Assembly (NCBI GenBank): GCA_017459075.1
Contig: JAFUDQ010000022.1
Span: forward strand, 1-64,000
Direction of reading: 5' to 3'
Length of the DNA: 64,000 bases
Source of the DNA: Bacteroidales bacterium
GTDB lineage: Bacteria > Bacteroidota > Bacteroidia > Bacteroidales > UBA932
Both the position numbers and the translations under genes were made by a program. Shown here piece by piece: positions 33,494 through 42,038 of the stretch. The notes below the pieces were generated by a model. The model searched no databases and had not been told where the DNA came from. It saw only the letters and a program-made list of their open reading frames with translations. Every line of letters starts with the position of its first letter. Position 1 is the stretch's first letter.

Positions 33494-36013
33494 ATGAGAA
33501 ACAAGATAATCACCTCGATTGCTGCCCTTTTGCTGCTTGCATCAAGCTTGTTTGCAATAGAAGCACCCAAGACCCCTTACCAGTACAAACAGCCGGACGG
33601 AACCGTAGTTACCCTTGTTAACCACGGAGATGAATTCCACAGCTGGGTAACCATGGGCAACACCGTTGTTGTTCTTGGAGAAGATGGTTTCTGGCATCCC
33701 GCCCCGGACCAGATTGCTGCAAAGCGCCCTTCGGAAGAAAGCAAGCGCATGCGCAGGGCTGCAAGGGAAATGGCCCTCAGCACCAGGTCTTCCATATCCA
33801 TCGGAGAAAAACCTTTCCTTGTTGTCCTGGTGGAATTCAGCGACCTTTCATTCACCATCGCCAATCCGAACGATGCATTTTATAACCTCCTTAACCAGGA
33901 GGGCTACAGTGCCAATGGCGGTACAGGTTCTTCAAGAGATTTCTATATCCAGAGTTCAGGTGGCAGGTTCAAACCTACCTTCGAGGTCAAGGGTCCTGTA
34001 AAACTCAGCAAGTCTTATGCTTATTACGGGCTTCAGCAGGGTTCTACTCATGATGTTAATGTTCGTGAGGGTTTTGCAGAGGCAATCCGTCTCCTGGACA
34101 GCCAGGTGGACTATTCCCGCTATGATAATGACGGAGACGGCAACGTAGACAATGTCTTCTTCTATTACGCAGGACACAATCAGGCAGAGGGCGGCGGAGA
34201 GAACACTATCTGGCCTCACGCCTGGAACCTTACAGGTACCAATTATTACGACGGCGTACGTATTTCCCGTTATGCATGTACCTCTGAATACAGGGGCTCA
34301 AGCGGCAACTCAATGTGTGGTATAGGTACTTTTACCCATGAATTCGGCCACGTGCTTGGTTTGCCGGACTTTTATGACACGGACTATGAAGAGAATGGCA
34401 CCGCCCTTCATATGAAGACCTTCTCTACAATGGCTTCCGGCGCATATAATAACAACGGCCGCACTCCTCCCTTCTTCAATGCTCTTGAACGGAATATGCT
34501 TGGTTGGATGGATGGTTATTCCCATTTCACAAAAGGCAATGTCACAATCCAGCCTATCCAGGACAACGTCGGCTATATTACAGAGACCGGTAACAGCGGG
34601 GAATTCTTCGTTTACGAGTGCAGAAACGGTTCTTCATGGGATGCATTCTTGCCCACCGGCCTCATGATATATCATGTAGACCAGTCCAATAACGTAATTT
34701 CCGGTAGCGTCACGGCAAAGAGCGTCTGGAATGCGAATGACGTAAACGCATATTCATCTCACCCCTGCTGCTACCTTGTGGCATCTTCCAACTACAACAG
34801 CAACAACTACATTATGTTCCCGGGCAGTGGCAATGTAAAGCAGTTTACGCCCAAGGCCTGGAGCGGAGAACTGCTTCCGTACACATTTAACAACATCACC
34901 TATACCGGCAGCGCCGTGACCCTTACCGTAGACACAGACCAGACCGTTCGTATAACCGGAAAGGTTTTCGACCTGGAGGGTAATCCCATGGAGGGAGTCA
35001 ACATTCTTGCCGAGCCATCATCGGCATCAATCGTACAGAAGTCCTTAACCGGCAAGGTGCGTGAGAATGCTGTTAAGCCCAAGGATGCTTCATATTCCGT
35101 TAAAACGGCATCAGACGGCTCTTACACCATTGTTTTGGCCGATGGAGACAATACAAAGAAGTTCGATGTGTCTGCAAGTGCCAACGGCTACATCACGAAG
35201 ACTTTGACTGTCCAACTCGAAGGTCTTGTCACAAACTGCGACTTCTACATTCGCAAGGTAGGCGAAATTGAAGAATTCACTCTGCGCAAATACAACCCGG
35301 ACGACAGCTTCACCAGTCTTGGATATGGCTCGGCGCCTTGCAGTATAATGGGTGCAGTAAGCTACAGTGCTGCTGAAGCCGCCAGATACGTAGGAATGAA
35401 GCTTACGGATATTTCATTCCAGGTAAATGCTACTTCATGCAGCCATCTGTACGTAGTTGTAGACTTCGGGTCAGAAAGGGTTCTGAGCCGCGAAATCATC
35501 AATCCTAACTTTGACGATGCCATAAGGGTGGATGTTTCGGATGCAGACCTTACAATACCTTCCGGCAAGGATATTTATATTGGTTATGGCGTGCAGAATG
35601 CTGACAACGCATATCCTCTTATCATCAGCACTACTGCAAAAGAGGGTGGTATGTACTATGCCAGCTACAATCTTAACACTGTTTCCTGGACTGCGTACGA
35701 CGGTGCCTTGCTCCTGTCTGCAAAGGTTGTCGGAGACACAGACCCCGGTACTGGCGAAATTACCCTGGCACAGCTGGGATACAGCACCATTTCTGACCCT
35801 GGCTTTGGCAGCTATACAGCTGGCAGCGAGTTCAAACTTGCTCTGGACCAGTCCCTGACCAAGAAGCCTGCCAGCGTAGCATGGACCTTCGACGGCAGCG
35901 CTACTACAAAAGAGTCCGTTACCCTTTCTGCAGGAAAGCACACCGTAGTTGCCCTGCTTTCTTACCAGGACGGCAGTACGGAAGAGATTACCTTGGAGAT
36001 AACCGCACAGTAA
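33494..36013 (+). CDS. M6-family secreted metalloprotease
   Basis: An 839-aa secreted zinc endopeptidase of the immune-inhibitor-A-like M6 family. Signal peptide 1-21 (SLFA/IEA), propeptide-like region to about 90, catalytic domain with HEFGHVLGLPD (His282, Glu283, His286) and a downstream MASG Met-turn, then a CarboxypepD_reg-like beta domain from about 490 (RITGKVFDLEGNPMEGVNI) and C-terminal beta modules for surface or substrate binding. Likely target: glycoprotein backbones, given the fucosidase and GlcNAc-ase genes downstream. Five bp after the BACON gene and five bp before the fucosidase gene. Confidence 0.88.
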   Translation: MRNKIITSIAALLLLASSLFAIEAPKTPYQYKQPDGTVVTLVNHGDEFHSWVTMGNTVVVLGEDGFWHPAPDQIAAKRPSEESKRMRRAAREMALSTRSSISIGEKPFLVVLVEFSDLSFTIANPNDAFYNLLNQEGYSANGGTGSSRDFYIQSSGGRFKPTFEVKGPVKLSKSYAYYGLQQGSTHDVNVREGFAEAIRLLDSQVDYSRYDNDGDGNVDNVFFYYAGHNQAEGGGENTIWPHAWNLTGTNYYDGVRISRYACTSEYRGSSGNSMCGIGTFTHEFGHVLGLPDFYDTDYEENGTALHMKTFSTMASGAYNNNGRTPPFFNALERNMLGWMDGYSHFTKGNVTIQPIQDNVGYITETGNSGEFFVYECRNGSSWDAFLPTGLMIYHVDQSNNVISGSVTAKSVWNANDVNAYSSHPCCYLVASSNYNSNNYIMFPGSGNVKQFTPKAWSGELLPYTFNNITYTGSAVTLTVDTDQTVRITGKVFDLEGNPMEGVNILAEPSSASIVQKSLTGKVRENAVKPKDASYSVKTASDGSYTIVLADGDNTKKFDVSASANGYITKTLTVQLEGLVTNCDFYIRKVGEIEEFTLRKYNPDDSFTSLGYGSAPCSIMGAVSYSAAEAARYVGMKLTDISFQVNATSCSHLYVVVDFGSERVLSREIINPNFDDAIRVDVSDADLTIPSGKDIYIGYGVQNADNAYPLIISTTAKEGGMYYASYNLNTVSWTAYDGALLLSAKVVGDTDPGTGEITLAQLGYSTISDPGFGSYTAGSEFKLALDQSLTKKPASVAWTFDGSATTKESVTLSAGKHTVVALLSYQDGSTEEITLEITAQ

Positions 36014-36018
36014 TATAT

Positions 36019-37386
36019 ATGAGAAAACTGATATTCACCCTCGCAATTGCCTGCGGAGCTTTTGCCGCTCGCGCACAGGAGAGTGACATTGTACGTCAGG
36101 CCGATGGTTACGAGTGGCCTTCTGACCCTCAGGTTCTTGCTAAATTGTCTGACTGGCAGGACCTTAAGTTCGGAGCCCTGATTCATTGGGGACTTTATGC
36201 CGTTCCCGGAATCGTGGAGTCCTGGTCTATCTGCAACGAGGGCTGGATTACCCGCCCCGAGGGCTCTACCTACGAAGGCTACAAGCAGTGGTACTGGGAC
36301 CTTTCAAAGGTCTTCAACCCCTATGCCTTTGACCCTGTACAGTGGGCCGATGCTGCCAAGGGTGCGGGCATGAAGTATGTCATTTTCACAACCAAGCATC
36401 ATGACGGCTTCTGCATGTTCGATTCTGAATATACGGATTTCTCCATTGCCAAGGCTGGTCCATTCGCCCGGAATGAGAAGAAAGATGTGGCAAAACATGT
36501 CTTCCAGGCATTCAGGGACAAGGATTTCATGATTGGAGCATACTTCAGCAAGCCAGACTGGCATCATCACGGTTTCTGGAATCCTTATTACGCCACACCT
36601 AACAGAATGCCCAATTACAAACCTTCGGAGCATCCTGACTGGTGGCAGTCTTATGTGGACTATACCCAGAACCAGCTGAATGAAATTACCGGCGGCCGTT
36701 ATGGACAGATTGATATTCTGTGGCTTGATGGCGGCTGGATTACCGGAGACCAGGTAGGGATTAACAGCGTCCTTGAAAAGGCCCGTGCCCGTTATCCCGG
36801 AATGATTTGCGTAGACCGCACAATCCAGGGCCCCAATGAGAATTACCAGACTCCTGAAAGGATGATTCCTTCGGAGCAAATTAACCATCCCTGGGAGTCC
36901 TGCCTTACCCACAGCAATGACTGGGGCTGGGTGCCCAATGCTCCTTACAAGAGTGCCCGCAAGGTTATCGGCATTCTTGCAGAAATCGTGGCAAAGGGAG
37001 GCTGTCTTGTTCTTGGTGTCGGCCCTAATGCACAGGGCCTGGTAGAGGAGAAGCAGGTTTATATCCTCAAGGAGATAGGGGAGTGGCTTATGCGTTGCGG
37101 CTCAGCTATTTACTCTACCGTAACCACGCAGAATTACAATCCTGGTGATAAGCTTTGGAGTACTTCTTCAAAGGACGGAAAGACGCGTTATATGATTTAT
37201 GCCCTTTCGGACGATGAGAAGGTTCCGGCCCAACTTTCATGGGAGGGGAGCCTGCCCAAGGGTGGCAAGGTAACCCTTCTTAATACAGGAGCCCGCCTGT
37301 CTGCCAAACTTAAAGACGGCAAAGTTACCGTCAACCTGCCAAAGAATCTTAAAGAAGAACCTATAGCACTCTGTTTCAATGAGTAA
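36019..37386 (+). CDS. Alpha-L-fucosidase, GH29
   Basis: A 455-aa GH29 retaining fucosidase with signal peptide (about 1-20, ending ARA/QE). Start ATG 36019, five bases after the protease stop; an earlier in-frame codon would overlap that gene deeply. The nucleophile Asp237 lies in QIDILWLDGGW. Other family markers: FGALIHWGLYAVPG and TTKHHDGFCMFDS. It removes terminal fucose from mucin or N-glycans. It overlaps the GH89 gene by eight bases, so the two are coupled. Confidence 0.92.
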   Translation: MRKLIFTLAIACGAFAARAQESDIVRQADGYEWPSDPQVLAKLSDWQDLKFGALIHWGLYAVPGIVESWSICNEGWITRPEGSTYEGYKQWYWDLSKVFNPYAFDPVQWADAAKGAGMKYVIFTTKHHDGFCMFDSEYTDFSIAKAGPFARNEKKDVAKHVFQAFRDKDFMIGAYFSKPDWHHHGFWNPYYATPNRMPNYKPSEHPDWWQSYVDYTQNQLNEITGGRYGQIDILWLDGGWITGDQVGINSVLEKARARYPGMICVDRTIQGPNENYQTPERMIPSEQINHPWESCLTHSNDWGWVPNAPYKSARKVIGILAEIVAKGGCLVLGVGPNAQGLVEEKQVYILKEIGEWLMRCGSAIYSTVTTQNYNPGDKLWSTSSKDGKTRYMIYALSDDEKVPAQLSWEGSLPKGGKVTLLNTGARLSAKLKDGKVTVNLPKNLKEEPIALCFNE

Positions 37387-39646
37387 AACAATTAAATTTC
37401 TTGTGGTGATGGCTGCTGTCATCGCCGCTTTTATCTTGCTGCATAGGAAAACTTATTCAGATGACCCGCAGATTGCTGCCGTACAGCATCTGGCTGAACG
37501 TGTGACTGGAGAGTATCCTTCAGGTTTTGAATTCCGCCTTGCAGCGCGTGCCTCTGCCGACTTCAACACAACATCGGCCCGCCCGTCAGAGGACTGGTTC
37601 CGCCTGGAGAGCGGGGGTGGCAAAATCGTCATCACAGCCAATAATGCCAATTCGCTTGCAGTGGGCTTCAATCATTACCTGAAGTACTGGTGCAACAGGA
37701 CCGTGGGTTGGTTCAAGAATGAGAAGGTGACTCTGCCTTCAAAGCTTCCGGTGATTGAGGAGCCTGTGGTTGTGAATGCCCGCGTGCAGGACCGCTTCTT
37801 CCTTAACTACTGCACCTATGGTTATACAATGCCTTGGTGGAAATGGGAAGACTGGGAGCATTTTATTGATTGGATGGCTTTGCAGGGCATCAATCTGCCG
37901 CTGGCTATTACCGGTCAGGAGGCTATCTGGTACAAAATATGGACTGAGATGGGTCTTAGCGATGAGCAGGTTCGCAGTTATTTCACCGGTCCCGCCCATC
38001 TTCCCTGGCACAGGATGCTGAACATCGACCATTGGGGTGGACCGCTTCCCAAGTCTTGGCTTGAGGGGCAGGAAGCTCTTCAGCAACAGATAGTTGCGCG
38101 CGAGAGGGAGTTCAACATGAAGCCCGTGCTGCCGGCATTTGCAGGCCATGTTCCGGCCGCCCTCAAAGAGGTTAAGCCTGAGGCCCAGATTGAGAGGATG
38201 AGTGACTGGGCAGGCTTCGCCCTTGAAGACTACCCTTATTTCCTTGACCCTATGGACAGCCTCTTCCCGGTTATCCAGAAGAAGTTCCTGGAGAAGGAAA
38301 TCGAGCTTTACGGGACAGACCATATTTACGGAATTGACCTTTTCAATGAGATGATTCCCCGCAGCTGGGAGCCTGAGTACCTTGCCCGCGTAAGCCGCCA
38401 GTGCTATGAGTCCCTTGCTGCCGCTGACCCTGATGCTGTATGGCTTCAGATGACCTGGCTCTTCTACAATGAGCGCAAATATTGGTTCGTTGACGATACT
38501 GACGACCGTGTAAAGGCTTACATTACTTCTTATCCGGCAGAGAAGTCCCTGCTTCTTGATTATTACTGCGAGAGGATGGAGGTTTGGCAGAAGACCCAGA
38601 GCTATTACGGAGTGCCTTTTATCTGGTGCTATCTTGGCAATTTTGGCGGAAATACTTATCTCGCAGGCAATATTGCCGATGTCAATGCGAAGATTGAGAA
38701 TACCTTTGCTTCCGCCGGCTCCAATTTCAAGGGCCTTGGCTCTACGCTTGAGGGCTTCGACTGCAATCCTTTCATGTATCAGTATATCTTTGAAAAGGCC
38801 TGGGATTATGACCTTCACAAAGATATCGACGAATATTCAAAGCGTCTGGCAGACAGGCGGACGGGGGCTGCCACAGAGGCCGGACGCACTGCATGGAATA
38901 ACCTCCTGCACAATATTTACATAGACCGCAGCGTCCCCGGACACAGTCCTATCCTGAACCTTCGTCCTTCGTTCGGACGTTCCAGCTCATACCATTCAAG
39001 CATCCGTTTCACTTATCAGAACGATGAGCTTTTGAAGGTAATCAAGGGCCTTCTTGAGGCCGATGGTTCCGGTGCCGCTTATGAGTTTGACATTGTTAAC
39101 CTGACCCGTCAGTGGCTTGGTAACCGCTTCGAGGCTAAGTTTGCAGAGTATAAGAAGGCTTATGAGACTGCCCGTGCCGGCTCGGAAGGTGCTGCCGAGG
39201 CTTTGGAGACTATGAAAACTCTTGAGGCTGAGCTGCTTGCGACTTTCGATACCCTTGAAGAGCTGCTTCAGAGCCAGAGTTACTTCCTTGTTGGAAAGTG
39301 GATTGCTGATGCCCGTAGTTGGGGGGCCGATGCTGCCGAGGCTGATTATTTTGAGTCCAATGCGCGAAACCTTCTGACTTCGTGGGGAGACCGTGGCAAT
39401 CTGCTTACGGATTATGCGGACAGGACTTGGGCCGGGCTTGTGAGCTCTTATTACAAGCCGCGCTGGGAACTGTTCTTTGCCGATGTCAATGCGGCTCTTG
39501 CTTCCGGTTCTGATTTTGACCAGAAGGCTTTTGATGAGAAGTGCAAGGATCTGGAGTATGCCTGGTGGGCCCAGAGGGTTGGTTCGTTCACGGCTTCCCC
39601 GGTTGGTAATAGTGTAGAAATTGTTAAAAAGATATGTCAACGTTAG
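37379..39646 (+). CDS. Alpha-N-acetylglucosaminidase, GH89 (NAGLU family)
   Basis: A 755-aa GH89 enzyme that removes terminal alpha-linked GlcNAc, as found on gastric mucin and heparan sulfate. N-terminal hydrophobic segment (about 5-22) as signal or anchor. The acid/base Glu324 in FNEMIPRSWEP and the nucleophile Glu458 in TLEGFD correspond to E316 and E446 of human NAGLU. N-terminal, central TIM-barrel and C-terminal helical domains are all present. It overlaps the fucosidase gene by 8 bp and the symporter gene by 13 bp. Confidence 0.93.
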   Translation: MSKTIKFLVVMAAVIAAFILLHRKTYSDDPQIAAVQHLAERVTGEYPSGFEFRLAARASADFNTTSARPSEDWFRLESGGGKIVITANNANSLAVGFNHYLKYWCNRTVGWFKNEKVTLPSKLPVIEEPVVVNARVQDRFFLNYCTYGYTMPWWKWEDWEHFIDWMALQGINLPLAITGQEAIWYKIWTEMGLSDEQVRSYFTGPAHLPWHRMLNIDHWGGPLPKSWLEGQEALQQQIVAREREFNMKPVLPAFAGHVPAALKEVKPEAQIERMSDWAGFALEDYPYFLDPMDSLFPVIQKKFLEKEIELYGTDHIYGIDLFNEMIPRSWEPEYLARVSRQCYESLAAADPDAVWLQMTWLFYNERKYWFVDDTDDRVKAYITSYPAEKSLLLDYYCERMEVWQKTQSYYGVPFIWCYLGNFGGNTYLAGNIADVNAKIENTFASAGSNFKGLGSTLEGFDCNPFMYQYIFEKAWDYDLHKDIDEYSKRLADRRTGAATEAGRTAWNNLLHNIYIDRSVPGHSPILNLRPSFGRSSSYHSSIRFTYQNDELLKVIKGLLEADGSGAAYEFDIVNLTRQWLGNRFEAKFAEYKKAYETARAGSEGAAEALETMKTLEAELLATFDTLEELLQSQSYFLVGKWIADARSWGADAAEADYFESNARNLLTSWGDRGNLLTDYADRTWAGLVSSYYKPRWELFFADVNAALASGSDFDQKAFDEKCKDLEYAWWAQRVGSFTASPVGNSVEIVKKICQR

Positions 39647-41064
39647 CGATTATTATTACGGTTTTAGGGTATCTGGCACTGATGTTTGCGGTGTCATGGT
39701 ACTCTTCAAGAGGCAGTGACAACAACACGTTTTTCAGCGGCGGACGCAAGTCCAACTGGCTCCTTGTTGCCTTTGCGATGATTGGTTCAACCATGTCCGG
39801 AGTGACTTTTGTGTCCGTTCCGGGAATGGTGGCGGCGAATGACTTTGGCTACATGCAGATGTGCCTTGGCTTCATTGCTGGATATCTGGTGATTGCCTTT
39901 GTGCTTACACCGCTGTATTTCAAGATGAACGTGGTGTCCATTTACGAGTATCTGGACAAGAGGTTTGGCGTTACAACCCATAAGACCGGCGCCTGGGTGT
40001 TCTTCATTTCCAAGATTCTGGGTGCTGCCGTAAGGCTTTTCGTGGTTTGCCTGAGCCTTCAGCTGCTTATCTTCGAGCCTCTTGGCCTGCCGTTTGCGCT
40101 TAATGTATTGTTCTCTGTGATAGTTGTTTACGCTTATACATACAAGGGCGGTGTCAAGTCTGTTATCTGGACCGATACTCTTAAAACCTTGTGTATGATC
40201 CTGGCTGTGGTGCTGTCCATCGTGTTCATTGCCCAGAGCCTGGATATCAATATTTTCAAGACTGTCAGCGAGAGTCCTATGTCCCGTATTTTCCATTTTG
40301 AGGACGGAAATTCTACCAACTATTTTTGGAAGCAGTTCCTTGGCGGATTGTTTACTGTTGTTGCGATGACTGGCTTGGATCAGGATATGATGCAGAGGAC
40401 GCTTAGCTGCAAGAATGCTCGTGAGAGCCAGAAGAACCTGATTACCAGCGTGTTCATGCAGGTTGTGGTTATCTTCCTCTTCCTTTGCCTTGGTGTTCTG
40501 CTTTATGCTTTCGCATCGGCAAATGGTATTTCTGAGGGTGGTGACAAACTCTTCCCGGCTGTTGCAACTAGCGGCATGCTGCCTACTATTGTGGGAGTTC
40601 TCTTTATCATCGGCCTTGTTGCGGCTGCTTATGGCGCCGGCGGCAGTGCGCTCACTTCGCTTACCACCAGTTTTACCGTTGATATCATCGGCACAAAGGA
40701 TAAGTCAGAGGCGGCCGTTACCGGTATTCGCAAGCGTGTGCATATTGTGATGGCCCTGCTGATGGGTGTTGTTATCATTGTTTTCAATGCCCTTAATTCC
40801 GACAGTGCCATTACTGCGGTTTACCGTATTGCTTCATACACCTACGGTCCTTTGCTGGGTTTGTTTACCTTTGGTATCGCCTGCAAGAAGGAGGTTCGTG
40901 ACAAGTGGGTGCCGCTGGTGGCTTTGCTTGCCCCAGTTATCTGCCTTGTCCTGGATCTTAATTCGCAGGCTTGGTTCAGCGGCTACAAGATTGGTTTTGA
41001 GTTACTTATCATTAACGCCGCCCTTACCATCCTGGGCCTCTGCCTCCTGATTCGCCGGAAGTAG
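39634..41064 (+). CDS. Sodium:solute symporter (SSS family)
   Basis: A 476-aa polytopic transporter, about 13 transmembrane helices, of the SSS (SGLT-like) family. Markers: FFSGGRKSNWLLVAFAMIGSTMSGVTFVS near the N terminus and AAYGAGGSALTSLTTSFTVDIIG. Substrate probably a sugar released by the neighbouring glycosidases, GlcNAc, fucose or sialic acid, but this is inferred from position only. The start overlaps the GH89 gene by 13 bp. The end is followed by inverted repeats and by copies of the dispersed palindromic element. Confidence 0.87.
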   Translation: MSTLAIIITVLGYLALMFAVSWYSSRGSDNNTFFSGGRKSNWLLVAFAMIGSTMSGVTFVSVPGMVAANDFGYMQMCLGFIAGYLVIAFVLTPLYFKMNVVSIYEYLDKRFGVTTHKTGAWVFFISKILGAAVRLFVVCLSLQLLIFEPLGLPFALNVLFSVIVVYAYTYKGGVKSVIWTDTLKTLCMILAVVLSIVFIAQSLDINIFKTVSESPMSRIFHFEDGNSTNYFWKQFLGGLFTVVAMTGLDQDMMQRTLSCKNARESQKNLITSVFMQVVVIFLFLCLGVLLYAFASANGISEGGDKLFPAVATSGMLPTIVGVLFIIGLVAAAYGAGGSALTSLTTSFTVDIIGTKDKSEAAVTGIRKRVHIVMALLMGVVIIVFNALNSDSAITAVYRIASYTYGPLLGLFTFGIACKKEVRDKWVPLVALLAPVICLVLDLNSQAWFSGYKIGFELLIINAALTILGLCLLIRRK

Positions 41065-41075
41065 CCTCCAGGCTT

Positions 41076-41255
41076 TTTCCCGTCATTCCCGGCCACGACC
41101 GGGAATCTCCTTCTGTCATTTCGACCGAAGGCGTAGCCGTAGCGGAGAAATCTCCCTTCCTTGTCATTCCCGGTTCCGACCCCGTCATTCCGAACGAAGT
41201 GAAGAATCTCCTTTAACGACACAAAATGGCGTTTTACGGGCTTTAAGTCGTTAAA
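41076..41255. repeat. Cluster of dispersed palindromic elements after the symporter gene
   Basis: Contains an ATTCCCGG-type element (41083-41106), a TGTCATTTCGACCGAAG-type element (from about 41115), a further ATTCCCGG fragment and a GTCATTCCGAACGAAG element to 41212. TTTAACGAC (41212-41220) and GTCGTTAAA (41247-41255) then form a 9-bp perfect inverted repeat with a 26-nt loop. This is a landing zone for several repeat families. Confidence 0.75.
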
Positions 41256-41804
41256 AAGATCGGGATAACGCCCGTGGACGCCTTTTGTACGGACGTTACA
41301 CCCCCTCCCAAGCCACCCTTAACGCCCATAATCCCCGTAAAAGCAGGCTATGGCACAAGCGTTAAAGGTGCGAAAGTGCAAGAAAACGGCAGTTTTTCTG
41401 CGCATTCCATTGAAGAAGATACTGCTGTCCCGGTGAAAGGGAAAGAGGGTCCCGTGCTCCTCCGTGTCCTTCACCGCTCCCTGCACCCTTTTTGTCCTTC
41501 GCTGGCAGAGCATTGCCCTGCCGGCCCCCCGCCTCCTTTTGAGGCACCCCCTAGCACTGGGTCCCCCGAAAATTTTCAGTTTTTGGGGTGCTCTACGGGG
41601 GTGGCACGACCTTGCAGGGCAACACCCTGCCTGCTTCGCCGGGCCCACGCACAACACCGACTCTTCCTATTGCCCCTTGCCCCCCCCCCCCTCTTCCTCT
41701 TTCACCACTCCGGCGCACTAACAAGCAGCGACGACCAGTCATGGGCTCCTGAACAAAGTCCTGCAATATTTTTGTCAAAGTTAGATGAAAAGGAAAAAAG
41801 AAGG
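41256..41804. other. Intergenic GC-rich stretch with no supported gene
   Basis: A frame of 178 codons (41274-41810) reads a proline- and cysteine-rich composition with no recognisable domain, promoter or start signal, and I do not accept it as a gene. It contains a C12 tract (41680-41691) and a 40-nt stretch (41376-41415) resembling the terminator region at 4098-4137. Otherwise I see nothing. Confidence 0.6.
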
Positions 41805-41825
41805 CTTTAGCTACTTACTAAAAGC
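41805..41825 (+). repeat. Left arm of 21-bp inverted repeat (predicted inversion site)
   Basis: CTTTAGCTACTTACTAAAAGC, the exact reverse complement of 41972-41992. Each arm is itself an imperfect dyad (CTTTAG, 7-nt centre, CTAAAAG), the layout expected of a tyrosine-recombinase crossover site. Confidence 0.85.
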
Positions 41826-41971
41826 TAAATATCCTTATGCAAATTAGTGTTTAAAACAGTATCAAATACAAATATAGGAATTATTTTCAAAAAAACATCA
41901 AATGTTAGGACTTTAATTAAGAAATTACCTTTCCAGCTTGTTTAAAAGTGTCTATTCGCATACTTCAAAAT
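41826..41971. promoter_or_regulatory. Predicted invertible promoter segment (146 bp)
   Basis: AT-rich DNA between perfect inverted repeats. On the minus strand it carries TATATTTG (complement at 41869-41876), a textbook Bacteroidota -7 element, with TTTG motifs 11 and 22 nt upstream. On the plus strand, facing the lipoprotein gene, the best match is only TACCTTTC (41926-41933). If the segment were inverted, TATATTTG would sit at about 41921-41928 pointing at the ATG at 42039. As assembled, the switch therefore looks OFF. Confidence 0.65.
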
Positions 41972-41992
41972 GCTTTTAGTAAGTAGCTAAAG
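41972..41992 (-). repeat. Right arm of 21-bp inverted repeat (predicted inversion site)
   Basis: GCTTTTAGTAAGTAGCTAAAG, perfect inverted partner of 41805-41825, 46 bp before the lipoprotein start codon. One further outer base pair matches after a single mismatch. Confidence 0.85.
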
Positions 41993-42038
41993 GCAAAAAG
42001 CACTTAATGAAGAAACACTTTTTAAACAATATTTATTT

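Noticed and set aside
41212-41255. TTTAACGAC/GTCGTTAAA inverted repeat as the terminator of the symporter operon
   Set aside because: The loop is long and no T tract follows on the plus strand; kept only as part of the repeat cluster.
41274-41810. 178-codon plus-strand frame before the inversion segment
   Set aside because: Proline- and cysteine-rich composition with a C12 tract, no domain, no promoter, and its end runs into the left inverted repeat; treated as noncoding.
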